Positions 1 to 6,554 are shown, numbered from the stretch's first letter. The stretch: 7,160 nt of DNA from J061 sp003695725 [NCBI: Candidatus Schekmanbacteria bacterium] (GCA_003695725.1 RFHX01000033.1:1-7160), one strand, 5' to 3'. Numbers and translations are program-made. The notes: generated by a model from the sequence alone, not told the origin.

Positions 1-10
1 AAAGAAAAAA

Positions 11-331
11 ATGAACAAAAAAAGTAAAGCTCTCTACAATGCGAAAGCAAAAATAGTGAAGGCGTTAGCACATCCCACACGTTTGTATATAACTGAGAAA
101 CTGGCAGAAAGAGAACATTGCGTTTGTGAATTTGTTGATTCTATTAATGTTGATTTTTCGACCATTTCAAAACATTTATCTATTTTAAAAGAAGCGGGTA
201 TTGTTGATGACGAGAAGCGCGGAAAACAGGTATTTTATAGGCTTAAGGTGCCATGCATCATAAATTTCGTAAAATGTATTGAAGATGTTATTAAATCCAA
301 TGCTGATTATCATATGGCGTTGATAAAATAG
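11..331 (+). CDS. arsR: ArsR/SmtB-family metalloid-responsive repressor (first copy)
   Basis: A 106-residue winged-helix repressor of the ArsR/SmtB family. It is expected to bind operator DNA as a dimer and to release it when As(III) or Sb(III) binds. The N-terminal part contains the family phrase KALAHPTRLYI (residues 17-27). The recognition-helix region is at about 48-65 (DFSTISKHLSILKEAGIV) and the wing is at 66-78. Cys37 and Cys39 in HCVCEF match the CxC metal site of E. coli-type ArsR (ELCVCDL). Cys82 and Cys89 near the C terminus are possible third ligands. ATG at 11 is taken as the start because it precedes a typical N terminus, but only ten bases lie upstream, no Shine-Dalgarno site is visible, and the frame is open to the window edge. 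The start and the gene's own promoter therefore cannot be settled. It lies 56 bases before the permease gene and probably controls that promoter through the dyad at 345-368. Confidence 0.9.
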   Translation: MNKKSKALYNAKAKIVKALAHPTRLYITEKLAEREHCVCEFVDSINVDFSTISKHLSILKEAGIVDDEKRGKQVFYRLKVPCIINFVKCIEDVIKSNADYHMALIK

Positions 332-349
332 TTTTTTTTGCTCTTTATT
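320..349 (+). promoter_or_regulatory. Possible sigma-70 promoter of the permease operon
   Basis: TTGATA (320-325) matches the -35 consensus at five of six positions. It is followed, at an 18-base spacing, by TTTATT (344-349), which matches the -10 consensus at four of six. The predicted start near 356 would lie inside the dyad at 345-368, a sensible place for repression. The -35 element overlaps the end of arsR1, and the -10 is weak. The genes may instead be read from a promoter upstream of arsR1, outside the window. Confidence 0.3.
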
Positions 350-368
350 TGGTAATTTTACCAAATAA
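345..368 (+). promoter_or_regulatory. Perfect inverted repeat, likely ArsR operator
   Basis: Two perfectly complementary 11-base arms, TTATTTGGTAA (345-355) and TTACCAAATAA (358-368), are separated by TT. Read as half-sites this is TTATTTGG, eight bases, then CCAAATAA. It lies 20 bases before the permease ATG and overlaps the putative -10. It has too little GC for an intrinsic terminator and no T-run follows it. The same 8-8-8 layout with a related half-site occurs before arsR2 at 3546-3569, which supports operator function. Direct binding by ArsR1 or ArsR2 is inferred. Confidence 0.65.
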
Positions 369-387
369 CAATATATAAGGGGTTGTT

Positions 388-1689
388 ATGAATTGGAAAG
401 ACGAATGGAAAAAGTTGGTATTGATCATGACGATTTTTATTTTTTGCTTCTATATGCCTATTGGCAACAAAGATTTTGATAATGCAGTTTTAGAGGCTTT
501 GCATCTCGTCAAATGGTATGCCAGGGAGCATGTACTCCTTTGCCTGGTGCCTGCTTTTTTTATCGCAGGCGCTATATCTGTTTTTATAAGTGAATCTTCC
601 GTAATTAAATATTTCGGGGCCAATGCAAATAAAATTCTTGCCTATAGCGTTGCATCTGTTTCCGGAACGATTCTTGCAGTCTGCTCCTGTACTGTTTTGC
701 CCTTGTTTGCGGGGATATATAAAATGGGAGCGGGAATCGGACCTGCAGTATCTTTCCTCTATTCCGGTCCTGCCATAAATGTATTGGCGATAATTCTTAC
801 TGCGCGTGTATTGGGGTTTAAGTTAGGTGTTGCCCGCGCCATAGGTGCCATTTTATTCAGTGTGCTTATAGGCATGATAATGCATTTAATTTTTCATAAA
901 GAAGAGAAAATAAAGACGCCAAAAGAAACATCCTTGTCAGGTGAGGAAGTCAGACGTCCTCTTTGGAAAAATATCCTTTATTTTGCTTCTATGGTTGGAA
1001 TCTTGGTTTTTGCCAATTGGGGGAAACCATTGGAGTCCGGAGGGCTTCAGGCATTTGTGTACAGTGAAAAATGGACATTGACATCATTATTTTCGACTGC
1101 GCTAGGCATTATGCTGGTTTTTTGGTTTGAACTGAAATGGTGGAAGGTTTTAGTTACTGCGCTATCTGTTGCTGTTTTAGTGTTTATTTTCCCGGAAATT
1201 CCATTAATCCCCTTTACGGCAGGGGTAATAGGGCTTTCATTTTTCACCAGTACGGATACGGGCGAGACTTCCGAATGGTTTGCATCATCATGGGCTTTTG
1301 CCAAACAGATTATGCCTTTGCTTTTGTTTGGTGTACTCATTGCAGGAGTATTGCTTGGGCGTGTTGGGCACGAAGGATTGATTCCTTCTAAATGGGTTTC
1401 TACTGCTGTGGGTGGCAATTCGCTGAAGGCAAACTTTTTTGCGTCCTTTGCAGGAGCATTTATGTATTTTGCCACGCTAACTGAGGTGCCAATTCTTCAA
1501 GGACTTATTAAAAACGGAATGGGACAGGGGCCTGCATTGGCTTTACTGCTTGCAGGTCCGGCATTAAGTCTGCCGAATATGCTTCTCATTCGTAAAGTGT
1601 TAGGCACAAAAAAAACAATTGTTTACGTATTTCTTGTAATTGTTATGTCCACGATAAGTGGAATCCTTTTTGGACAAATAAGCGGTTAA
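388..1689 (+). CDS. ArsP/DUF318-type permease with two internal repeats
   Basis: A 433-residue polytopic inner-membrane protein of the predicted permease family that includes ArsP (DUF318). Known ArsP proteins export trivalent organoarsenicals; the substrate here is not established. The fold looks duplicated. Residues 101-143 (CTVLPLFAGIYKMGAG..., SGPAIN, RVLG) align by eye with 364-406 (LTEVPILQGLIKNGMGQ..., AGPALSLPN, KVLG). The first repeat carries Cys99 and Cys101 (VCSCTVLP), typical of this family and a possible thiol site for metalloid. The second repeat has Thr-Leu-Thr-Glu in place of the cysteines. A charged cytoplasmic linker lies around 170-190 (HKEEKIKTPKE), with many hydrophobic segments before and after. 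ATG at 388 is preceded by AAGGGG (377-382) at a five-base spacing. It follows arsR1 and precedes the FmdE-like gene by 40 bases, so it is probably the first gene of a metalloid-induced operon. I give no symbol because arsP would assert an untested substrate. Confidence 0.85.
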   Translation: MNWKDEWKKLVLIMTIFIFCFYMPIGNKDFDNAVLEALHLVKWYAREHVLLCLVPAFFIAGAISVFISESSVIKYFGANANKILAYSVASVSGTILAVCSCTVLPLFAGIYKMGAGIGPAVSFLYSGPAINVLAIILTARVLGFKLGVARAIGAILFSVLIGMIMHLIFHKEEKIKTPKETSLSGEEVRRPLWKNILYFASMVGILVFANWGKPLESGGLQAFVYSEKWTLTSLFSTALGIMLVFWFELKWWKVLVTALSVAVLVFIFPEIPLIPFTAGVIGLSFFTSTDTGETSEWFASSWAFAKQIMPLLLFGVLIAGVLLGRVGHEGLIPSKWVSTAVGGNSLKANFFASFAGAFMYFATLTEVPILQGLIKNGMGQGPALALLLAGPALSLPNMLLIRKVLGTKKTIVYVFLVIVMSTISGILFGQISG

Positions 1690-1716
1690 AGCTAAAAATG
1701 ATTAACCTGTAACATT

Positions 1717-1723
1717 GGGAGGA
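1717..1723 (+). promoter_or_regulatory. Ribosome binding site deciding the FmdE-like start
   Basis: GGGAGGA lies six bases before ATG at 1730. An in-frame TTG at 1715 overlaps this site and would place the Shine-Dalgarno inside the gene, so the ATG is preferred. Confidence 0.8.
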
Positions 1724-1729
1724 AGTAAA

Positions 1730-2353
1730 ATGGTAAAAGCAAAAGATTTTTATGAAGTGGGACTTAAATTGCATGGTCACAAATGTCCTGCTATGCCGAT
1801 GGGGCTTCGTGCGGGCCAGGCAGCGATGAACAAGCTTGGCGTAGAACGTGCGAAGGACGGTCAGTTAATGGCTTTTGTAGAAATTGGCGAGAATCATTGT
1901 GCCACATGTTTTGCTGATGGTGTGCAAGTGATAACGGGATGCACATTTGGCAAGGGCAATATCAGCAAACTCCACTACGGGAAATGGGGGCTAATATTGA
2001 TTGACAAAGAAACAGGCCGCTCTGTAAGAGTGTCCCCCAAAGCAGAGATAATGCAGGAAAATAAAAAGACGGAATTTTTTACCGAATACCGTCAAAAAGG
2101 CATTCCCGCATCCAAGGTGCCTGATGAAATTGTGGCACCGCTCGTGGAAAAAGTGATGAGTGCGCCTGAAGAAGTATTATTTAATATTGGCGATGTGGTT
2201 TCATGGCAATGGGAAGAGCCCGTCCATTCCTTCGAAGGGTTTGTTTGTGACATTTGCGGAGAAATGACGGTGGAGCACTACGGGCGCATTTTGGGTGACA
2301 AGAAAGTTTGTATCCCTTGCAGGGAAAAAACCGCAGAAACGAGCAGAGAATAA
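1730..2353 (+). CDS. FmdE-family protein with C-terminal zinc finger
   Basis: A 207-residue soluble protein related to subunit E of formylmethanofuran dehydrogenase. FmdE relatives are widespread in non-methanogenic anaerobes, often near metal or molybdate genes, and their biochemical role is poorly known. The FmdE domain covers about residues 5-110. It has the HGHKCP motif (His15, His17, Cys19) and GENHCATCFADG with Cys57 and Cys60, followed by ITGCTFGKGN with Cys71. These residues are likely metal or thiol ligands. A separate C-terminal module at about 170-200 holds CDIC (Cys173, Cys176) and CIPC (Cys194, Cys197), a four-cysteine zinc-ribbon or treble-clef finger as seen in long FmdE proteins. 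No signal peptide or membrane segment is visible. No other methanofuran pathway gene is in the window, so a role in methanogenesis is unlikely. Its place between two membrane transporters under an ArsR suggests a metalloid, metal-binding or redox role, but this is inference. Confidence 0.82.
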   Translation: MVKAKDFYEVGLKLHGHKCPAMPMGLRAGQAAMNKLGVERAKDGQLMAFVEIGENHCATCFADGVQVITGCTFGKGNISKLHYGKWGLILIDKETGRSVRVSPKAEIMQENKKTEFFTEYRQKGIPASKVPDEIVAPLVEKVMSAPEEVLFNIGDVVSWQWEEPVHSFEGFVCDICGEMTVEHYGRILGDKKVCIPCREKTAETSRE

Positions 2354-2391
2354 AAAATGAGAGCATTGCTGAATATATCCGAGAGTAAATT

Positions 2392-3192
2392 ATGATAGCA
2401 CATCCCCAACTTATTTTGTCTGCCCTTTTTTTCCTTGTGTCAATTATATTTTCGATGATGGGACAAGGGGGAGGCGTAATCTACACACCTCTTCAAGTTT
2501 GGTTCAATATAGATTTTCATACAGCAGCCACAACAAGTCTTTTCCTCATATTGGCTGCATCCGTATCTTCCTCTCTTGTCTTTCGAAAAGCGGGAAAAAT
2601 CGATTGGCCTCTTGCCTTGGTATTGGAGACTTCGACAGGTGCAGGAGGATTTGCAGGAGGGTTTTGGTCAGAAAAATTTTCAAGCGTTTTCCTTTCCCTG
2701 CTCTTTGCAGGGGTAATCTTTGTCTCTGCGTTTTTTATGATCAACTCATTTAAGGGAAAGAAAGAAAATAAAACGGACTCTAAAGGATTGTTCATCTGGA
2801 AGCGGGTACTCAACAATGAAGCATATTGTGTTAACCTTTTGCTGGCTTTGCCCCTGTCCTTTGCAGCTGGAATAATAAGCGGATTGCTGGGAGTGGGGGG
2901 AGGCATACTGAAAGTTCCTTTGATGGTTATTCTCTTGGGAATTCCTATGGATATAGCAGTCGGGTCCAGTGCCTTTATGATAGGGATAACGGCTTTTGGC
3001 GGTTTTGCAGGGCATATAGCAAAAGGACATTGGGACTGGATAACTTCACTTGTCCTTGCTGTTGCGGTAATTGCCGGAAGCCAAATAGGAAGCCGCATTT
3101 CGGTAAATATTGATAAAAACAAATTGAAAAAGGCTTTTGGCTGGTTTCTTTTTGTTATTGCGATTTCAATGGTAATTAAGGCGTTATGGTAG
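2392..3192 (+). CDS. TauE/SafE-family membrane exporter
   Basis: A 266-residue integral membrane protein of the TauE/SafE (DUF81) family. Characterised members move sulfite, sulfoacetate or other small organosulfur anions across the inner membrane. The two family repeats are clear: GQGGGVIYTPLQ at residues 24-35 and GLLGVGGGILKVPLM at 164-178. About eight hydrophobic segments are split by a charged, lysine-rich cytoplasmic loop at 121-140. The length is normal for the family and both ends look complete. ATG at 2392 is preceded by a weak GAGAG (2381-2385), 38 bases after the FmdE-like gene, so it is probably co-transcribed. In an ArsR-controlled operon it could handle sulfite, thiosulfate or a thiolated oxyanion, but the sequence does not define the substrate. 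Confidence 0.88.
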   Translation: MIAHPQLILSALFFLVSIIFSMMGQGGGVIYTPLQVWFNIDFHTAATTSLFLILAASVSSSLVFRKAGKIDWPLALVLETSTGAGGFAGGFWSEKFSSVFLSLLFAGVIFVSAFFMINSFKGKKENKTDSKGLFIWKRVLNNEAYCVNLLLALPLSFAAGIISGLLGVGGGILKVPLMVILLGIPMDIAVGSSAFMIGITAFGGFAGHIAKGHWDWITSLVLAVAVIAGSQIGSRISVNIDKNKLKKAFGWFLFVIAISMVIKALW

Positions 3193-3244
3193 AAGTGGCA
3201 GAAAGAGAGGGGGTTTTCGATTTATGAGATTACAATTTTAAATT

Positions 3245-3249
3245 GGAGG
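3245..3249 (+). promoter_or_regulatory. Ribosome binding site deciding the thioredoxin-like start
   Basis: GGAGG sits eight bases before ATG at 3258. An in-frame TTG at 3243 overlaps this site and would add five residues (MEDVK) not expected of the family, so it is not used. Confidence 0.8.
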
Positions 3250-3257
3250 ATGTAAAA

Positions 3258-3491
3258 ATGAGGAAAATAAAGATTCTTGGGACAGGATGCGCTAGATGCA
3301 GACAAATGGAGGCGAATGCAAAAGCGGCGGCAAAAGAAGTAGGCATTGATTATGAATTGGAAAAAGTGACAGACCTACACGATATTATATCAGCTGGAGT
3401 TATGACAACTCCGGCGCTCATTGTGGACGGAGAAGTAAAAGTTGCAGGCAAGGTGCCTTCGATTGAAGAAATGAAAAAAATTTTATGTTAA
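3258..3491 (+). CDS. Small thioredoxin-like redox-active disulfide protein
   Basis: A 77-residue single-domain thioredoxin-fold protein of the type called redox-active disulfide protein 2, also named small archaeal-type thioredoxin or glutaredoxin. It begins with a beta strand (KIKILGTG) and the active site CARC (Cys11, Cys14). It continues with the cis-proline phrase MTTPALIVDGEV (Pro52) and ends in an amphipathic helix. The last residue, Cys77, is an extra unpaired cysteine. Proteins of this family are often encoded beside ArsP/DUF318 permeases, as here, which suggests a thiol-disulfide or metalloid-transfer partner for the permease; this is inferred. It lies 65 bases after the TauE gene and is the last gene of module A. 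It might also reduce the ArsC disulfide of module B, as thioredoxin does for this ArsC class. Confidence 0.87.
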   Translation: MRKIKILGTGCARCRQMEANAKAAAKEVGIDYELEKVTDLHDIISAGVMTTPALIVDGEVKVAGKVPSIEEMKKILC

Positions 3492-3523
3492 GTATGACAT
3501 TTCGTAATGGATAAAAAAAGATA

Positions 3524-3552
3524 TTGACTTTTTTTCTTTTATCTAATATTTA
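3524..3552 (+). promoter_or_regulatory. Likely promoter of the arsR2-arsC-arsD-arsA-acr3 operon
   Basis: TTGACT (3524-3529) matches the -35 consensus at five of six positions. At 17-base spacing it is followed by TATTTA (3547-3552), which keeps the first three -10 bases. The predicted start near 3559 falls inside the dyad at 3546-3569 and leaves room for a leader with the weak AAGAGA site before ATG 3589. A perfect TATAAT at 3567-3572 is not used, because its start point would fall within the ribosome binding site and it has no good -35. Confidence 0.5.
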
Positions 3553-3569
3553 GTTATTTAGCTAAATAT
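3546..3569 (+). promoter_or_regulatory. Inverted repeat, likely ArsR operator of module B
   Basis: The arms ATATTTAG (3546-3553) and CTAAATAT (3562-3569) flank eight bases (TTATTTAG). The inner copy of TATTTAG also forms a perfect 14-base palindrome with the right arm (3555-3568). Arm length and eight-base spacing equal those of the dyad at 345-368, and the half-sites differ mainly by A for G at one position. It overlaps the -10 and start region of the module B promoter, as expected for autorepression by ArsR2. Confidence 0.65.
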
Positions 3570-3588
3570 AATATTAAGAGAAATATAA

Positions 3589-3969
3589 ATGGATAAAATA
3601 GTGCAGGTCATAAAAAGCCTTTCAGACAAAAACCGCCTGCGGATAATTGCGGCATTGATGGAAAATAAAGAACTTTGTGCCTGTCAGATAACAGAATTAT
3701 TGAATATCAGAGGAGCAAGCGTTTCACGCCATCTATCCCAGCTTGTCAATGCAGGGATTTTGAAAAGCCGTAAGGAAGGGCGTTGGATTTATTTCAGCAT
3801 TAGAAATAGGAAGATGTCAGATGCTTTGCTTTCCTGCATTAAAGCTGAGTTATTGAAATCTGAGGAAATTGAGAGAGACAGGAAGGTGCTTAAAAAAATT
3901 CTTGCAACTGATGTAGAAGATATCTGCAGGAAACAGCGCGGTGAGAAGTGCTGTCCTAAAAAAAATTGA
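3589..3969 (+). CDS. arsR: ArsR-family arsenite-responsive repressor (second copy)
   Basis: A 126-residue ArsR/SmtB-family winged-helix repressor, expected to autoregulate the operon that follows. The conserved start [13 protein letters not shown] (residues 11-23) leads to ELCACQ with Cys30 and Cys32, the CxC arsenite site of classical ArsR. The recognition helix is at about 43-60 ([18 protein letters not shown]) and the wing at 61-72 ([11 protein letters not shown]). It is about 20 residues longer than ArsR1 and ends in a basic, cysteine-bearing tail with Cys113, Cys121 and Cys122 ([16 protein letters not shown]). Cys83 lies in the dimer-helix region. The two repressors are clearly different sequences and not a recent duplication. 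ATG at 3589 follows a weak AAGAGA (3576-3581). The dyad at 3546-3569 directly upstream is the likely operator. The arsC ATG begins eight bases after its stop. Confidence 0.93.
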   Translation: MDKIVQVIKSLSDKNRLRIIAALMENKELCACQITELLNIRGASVSRHLSQLVNAGILKSRKEGRWIYFSIRNRKMSDALLSCIKAELLKSEEIERDRKVLKKILATDVEDICRKQRGEKCCPKKN

Positions 3970-3977
3970 AACAGACA

Positions 3978-4412
3978 ATGAAACAAAAAATAAAAATACT
4001 TTTTCTTTGCACAGGAAATTCCTGCCGCAGCCAGATGGCTGAAGGGTGGACACGCCATCTCAAAGCAGATGAAATAGAAGCGTATTCTGCCGGAGTGGAA
4101 ACACACGGACTAAATCCCAATGCAGTAAAAGTGATGGCAGAGGCGGGTGTTGATATCTCAAAGCATCGATCAAAGCATATTGATGAATTTAAAAATACAG
4201 AATTTGATTATGTCGTTACTTTATGCGGAAATGCGCAGGAAACATGTCCCGTTTTTCCCGGAAGAACGAAAGTTATTCATATTGGATTTGATGACCCACC
4301 AAAAATGGCAGAAAAAAAGGAAACACAAGAGGAAAAACTCAACTGCTACCGCAAAGTTAGAGATGAGATAAAAGAGTTTGTTGAAACATTACCGGAATCA
4401 TTGAATAAATGA
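3978..4412 (+). CDS. arsC: Arsenate reductase, thioredoxin-coupled low-MW phosphatase type
   Basis: A 144-residue cytoplasmic enzyme that reduces arsenate to arsenite for export. It belongs to the S. aureus/B. subtilis type, related to low-molecular-weight tyrosine phosphatases. The P-loop is CTGNSCRS (Cys11, Arg17). The resolving pair sits in [14 protein letters not shown] as Cys83 and Cys90, with the usual six-residue gap. FDDPP (Asp105) supplies the general acid. All catalytic residues are present and the length is normal. The cycle ends in a Cys83-Cys90 disulfide that thioredoxin reduces in known relatives. I use ATG at 3978 because family members begin just before the [11 protein letters not shown] strand. 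An in-frame TTG at 3966 would overlap the arsR2 stop. Neither start has a clear Shine-Dalgarno, so translation may depend on coupling to arsR2. Confidence 0.95.
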   Translation: MKQKIKILFLCTGNSCRSQMAEGWTRHLKADEIEAYSAGVETHGLNPNAVKVMAEAGVDISKHRSKHIDEFKNTEFDYVVTLCGNAQETCPVFPGRTKVIHIGFDDPPKMAEKKETQEEKLNCYRKVRDEIKEFVETLPESLNK

Positions 4413-4425
4413 AAGGAGAAGAGCA

Positions 4426-4785
4426 ATGAAGACACTAAAAATTTATGATCCAGCACTATGTTGTTCTACTGGAGTATGTGGACCAAATCCTGATGAGAAA
4501 CTTGTTAAGCTTGCAGCTTTTCTTAAAGGATTGAATGAAAAAGAGTGTAAGGTGGAGCGATATAATCTAGCTCAACAACCAGAAGCATATAAAGAGAATA
4601 AAGTTGTCGCGAATTTGATGAAAAAGGAAGGAGTAAAGGCTCTTCCTATTTTTTTTATTAATGATGAAGTTGTTTTTTCAGGTGAATATCCCGATATTTC
4701 AGAGCTTGAAAAACTTTTGAATATAGCTTCTGTTGATGAGTCAGATGCTTCTTGCTGTGATTCTGAAGATTGCGGGTGCAGCTGA
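4426..4785 (+). CDS. arsD: ArsD arsenite metallochaperone
   Basis: A 119-residue thioredoxin-fold chaperone that carries As(III) from cytosolic thiols to ArsA and raises its ATPase activity. The essential triad is present as Cys12, Cys13 and Cys18 in DPALCCSTGVCG. The conserved mid-region VKALPIFFINDEVVFSGEYP is at 70-89. The C-terminal tail carries Cys110-Cys111 and Cys116 plus Cys118 (SCCDSEDCGCS), close to the vicinal cysteine pairs of E. coli ArsD. Such tails are variable in the family and not essential in E. coli. ATG at 4426 has a good AAGGAG (4413-4418) at seven bases. Its stop overlaps the arsA ATG by one base, so the two are almost certainly translated in step, fitting their direct interaction. 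Confidence 0.95.
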   Translation: MKTLKIYDPALCCSTGVCGPNPDEKLVKLAAFLKGLNEKECKVERYNLAQQPEAYKENKVVANLMKKEGVKALPIFFINDEVVFSGEYPDISELEKLLNIASVDESDASCCDSEDCGCS

Positions 4786-6554
4786 TGAACAATCTATTGG
4801 AAAAAACTCCAAGATTCATATTTTTTACTGGCAAAGGTGGTGTTGGCAAGACTTCAATATCTTGCGCTGTGGCTGTAGGGCTTGCAGATTCTGGGAAGAA
4901 AGTACTTCTGATTAGCACTGATCCAGCATCGAACTTGAGTGAAGTGCTTAATACAGAAGTTACTACAAAACCACAGCAAATAAAAGGATTACGAAACCTT
5001 TTTGCAATGAATATCAATCCCATTAAAGCAGCAGAGCAGTATCGTGAAAAAATGGTTTCACCATATCGAGGAGTACTGCCTGATGAAGCAATTGAGCAGA
5101 TGGAAGAACAGCTTTCAGGTGCCTGCACAGTAGAGATTGCAGGATTCAATGAATTTTCAAAATTTATTGGAGATGAGAATATTATAGGTGATTATGAGCA
5201 TATAGTTTTAGACACTGCACCAACAGGACATACTCTTCGTCTTTTGAATTTGCCTTCTGCATGGAACGATTTTATTGCTACAAATCAAACAGGAAGCTCC
5301 TGTTTAGGTCCAGTATCAGGCTTAAAAGAGCAAAAAGCACTCTATGAGAAAGTGCTAAGTGAACTGAAAAACCCTGAAAAAACTCTATTAGTATTGGTTG
5401 CTACAGCAGAAAAAATAGCTTTACTTGAAGCCGAGAAAGCAAGCCGTGAATTGAAAGAATTGGGAATAAAAAATCAACATCTTGTTATTAATGCAATCTT
5501 TGAAAATGGTTCAGATGATAAAATTGCAAAAGCCTTTGCGATAAAATCACAAAAAGCGCTTGAAGAAATACCACAAGAAATTGAAAATCTTCCTTCTACA
5601 CGGATTTCTTACTGTCCTAAAGGCATCATAGGGATAGAATCATTAAGAGAAATTTGTAAAGAGTCTGGTGATGCAATTGAAAAGGCAGATTACAAAAAAT
5701 TGAATTCATTTGTAAAAGAAATTTTGAAAGAAACTTGGGATTGGCATTCATTCATCGATGGACTTGAATCAAAAGGATATGGCGTCATAATGACAATGGG
5801 AAAAGGAGGTGTCGGAAAAACTACAATTGCCTCAGCTATAGCTGTTTCTCTTGCTGAAAGAGGTAATCCTGTGCTTCTTTCAACAACCGATCCTGCAGCG
5901 CATATTCAATATACAGTAGATTCTGATTGTCCAAATTTAGAAATTTCCAGAATCGACCCTAAGGCAGAGACCAATCGATATGTAAGTACTATTCTTGAAA
6001 GGAATAGGGAGAAGCTGTCTAAAAATGATATGGCACTTCTTGAAGAGGAGCTTCGTTCACCATGTATTGAAGAAGTGGCTGTTTTTGAGGCATTCGCAAG
6101 GACAGTGGCAAAGGGGAAAAACAAGTTTATAGTTCTCGATACTGCGCCAACGGGGCATACCTTGCTTCTTCTCGATTCAACACAATCCTTTCATCGTGAA
6201 GTTGAAAAAACATCAGATGGTTTGCCTTCAGAAGTGAAAGAACTTCTGCCTCTTATTAGGGATCCGAGTTTTACCTGCGTTCTCATTGTCACTTTGGCTG
6301 AAGCAACACCTGTGCATGAGGCGGCATATCTTCAGAATGACCTTCTGCGGGCTGGCATTAAACCTTTTGGTTGGATTATCAACAGGAGTTTTGCAATTTC
6401 TGATTCAAAGGATCCCTTGCTCTTTCAAAAAGGGTTGACTGAAATTCCTTATATAAATGAGGTTATAAATAAGCACTCATCAAAGACATTGATTCTACCA
6501 TGGATAACAGAAGATACATATGGAATTGATAACTTGAAGAGGATAACAGTTTAA
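4785..6554 (+). CDS. arsA: ArsA arsenite-stimulated ATPase (two-domain)
   Basis: A 589-residue cytoplasmic ATPase that energises arsenite/antimonite efflux through its membrane partner, close to the 583 residues of E. coli ArsA. The A1 half has P-loop TGKGGVGKT (15-23) and signature DTAPTGHT (143-150). The A2 half has GKGGVGKTT (339-347) and DTAPTGHT (452-459). The three metal-site cysteines are all present: Cys114 ([10 protein letters not shown]), Cys173 (GSSCLGP) and Cys427 (LRSPCIEE). A linker of about 30 residues joins the halves near 305-330. Both ATP sites therefore look intact. The chosen ATG at 4785 overlaps the arsD stop (TGATG). A TTG at 4770 would add five residues and lies inside arsD. 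By hand count of a few 60-base blocks, GC is about 30-38% in the first two-thirds and about 43-45% near the end. Pairing with ACR3 rather than ArsB is known but less familiar than in E. coli. Confidence 0.97.
   Translation: MNNLLEKTPRFIFFTGKGGVGKTSISCAVAVGLADSGKKVLLISTDPASNLSEVLNTEVTTKPQQIKGLRNLFAMNINPIKAAEQYREKMVSPYRGVLPDEAIEQMEEQLSGACTVEIAGFNEFSKFIGDENIIGDYEHIVLDTAPTGHTLRLLNLPSAWNDFIATNQTGSSCLGPVSGLKEQKALYEKVLSELKNPEKTLLVLVATAEKIALLEAEKASRELKELGIKNQHLVINAIFENGSDDKIAKAFAIKSQKALEEIPQEIENLPSTRISYCPKGIIGIESLREICKESGDAIEKADYKKLNSFVKEILKETWDWHSFIDGLESKGYGVIMTMGKGGVGKTTIASAIAVSLAERGNPVLLSTTDPAAHIQYTVDSDCPNLEISRIDPKAETNRYVSTILERNREKLSKNDMALLEEELRSPCIEEVAVFEAFARTVAKGKNKFIVLDTAPTGHTLLLLDSTQSFHREVEKTSDGLPSEVKELLPLIRDPSFTCVLIVTLAEATPVHEAAYLQNDLLRAGIKPFGWIINRSFAISDSKDPLLFQKGLTEIPYINEVINKHSSKTLILPWITEDTYGIDNLKRITV

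Noticed and set aside
307-339. Hairpin TTATCA/TGATAA followed by eight T, as a terminator of arsR1
   Set aside because: The stem is only six AT-rich pairs with an eight-base loop, ends six bases before the T-run, and overlaps the coding end of arsR1. Too weak to call.
1047-1475. Open frame of 142 residues on the minus strand
   Set aside because: Antisense to the permease gene, no motif and no ribosome site seen.
2517-3122. Long open frame of 201 residues on the minus strand
   Set aside because: Lies entirely opposite the TauE/SafE gene, has no recognisable domain, and its proline- and alanine-rich content is typical of an antisense shadow.
3567-3572. Perfect TATAAT as -10 box for arsR2
   Set aside because: No -35 at proper spacing, and the start point would fall on the ribosome binding site of ATG 3589. 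It is more likely part of AT-rich operator DNA.
3492-3588. Terminator between the two modules
   Set aside because: No GC stem with a following T-run is visible on the + strand, so read-through from module A into module B remains possible.
4658-5149. Open frame of 163 residues on the minus strand
   Set aside because: Antisense to the arsD-arsA junction, with no family motif.
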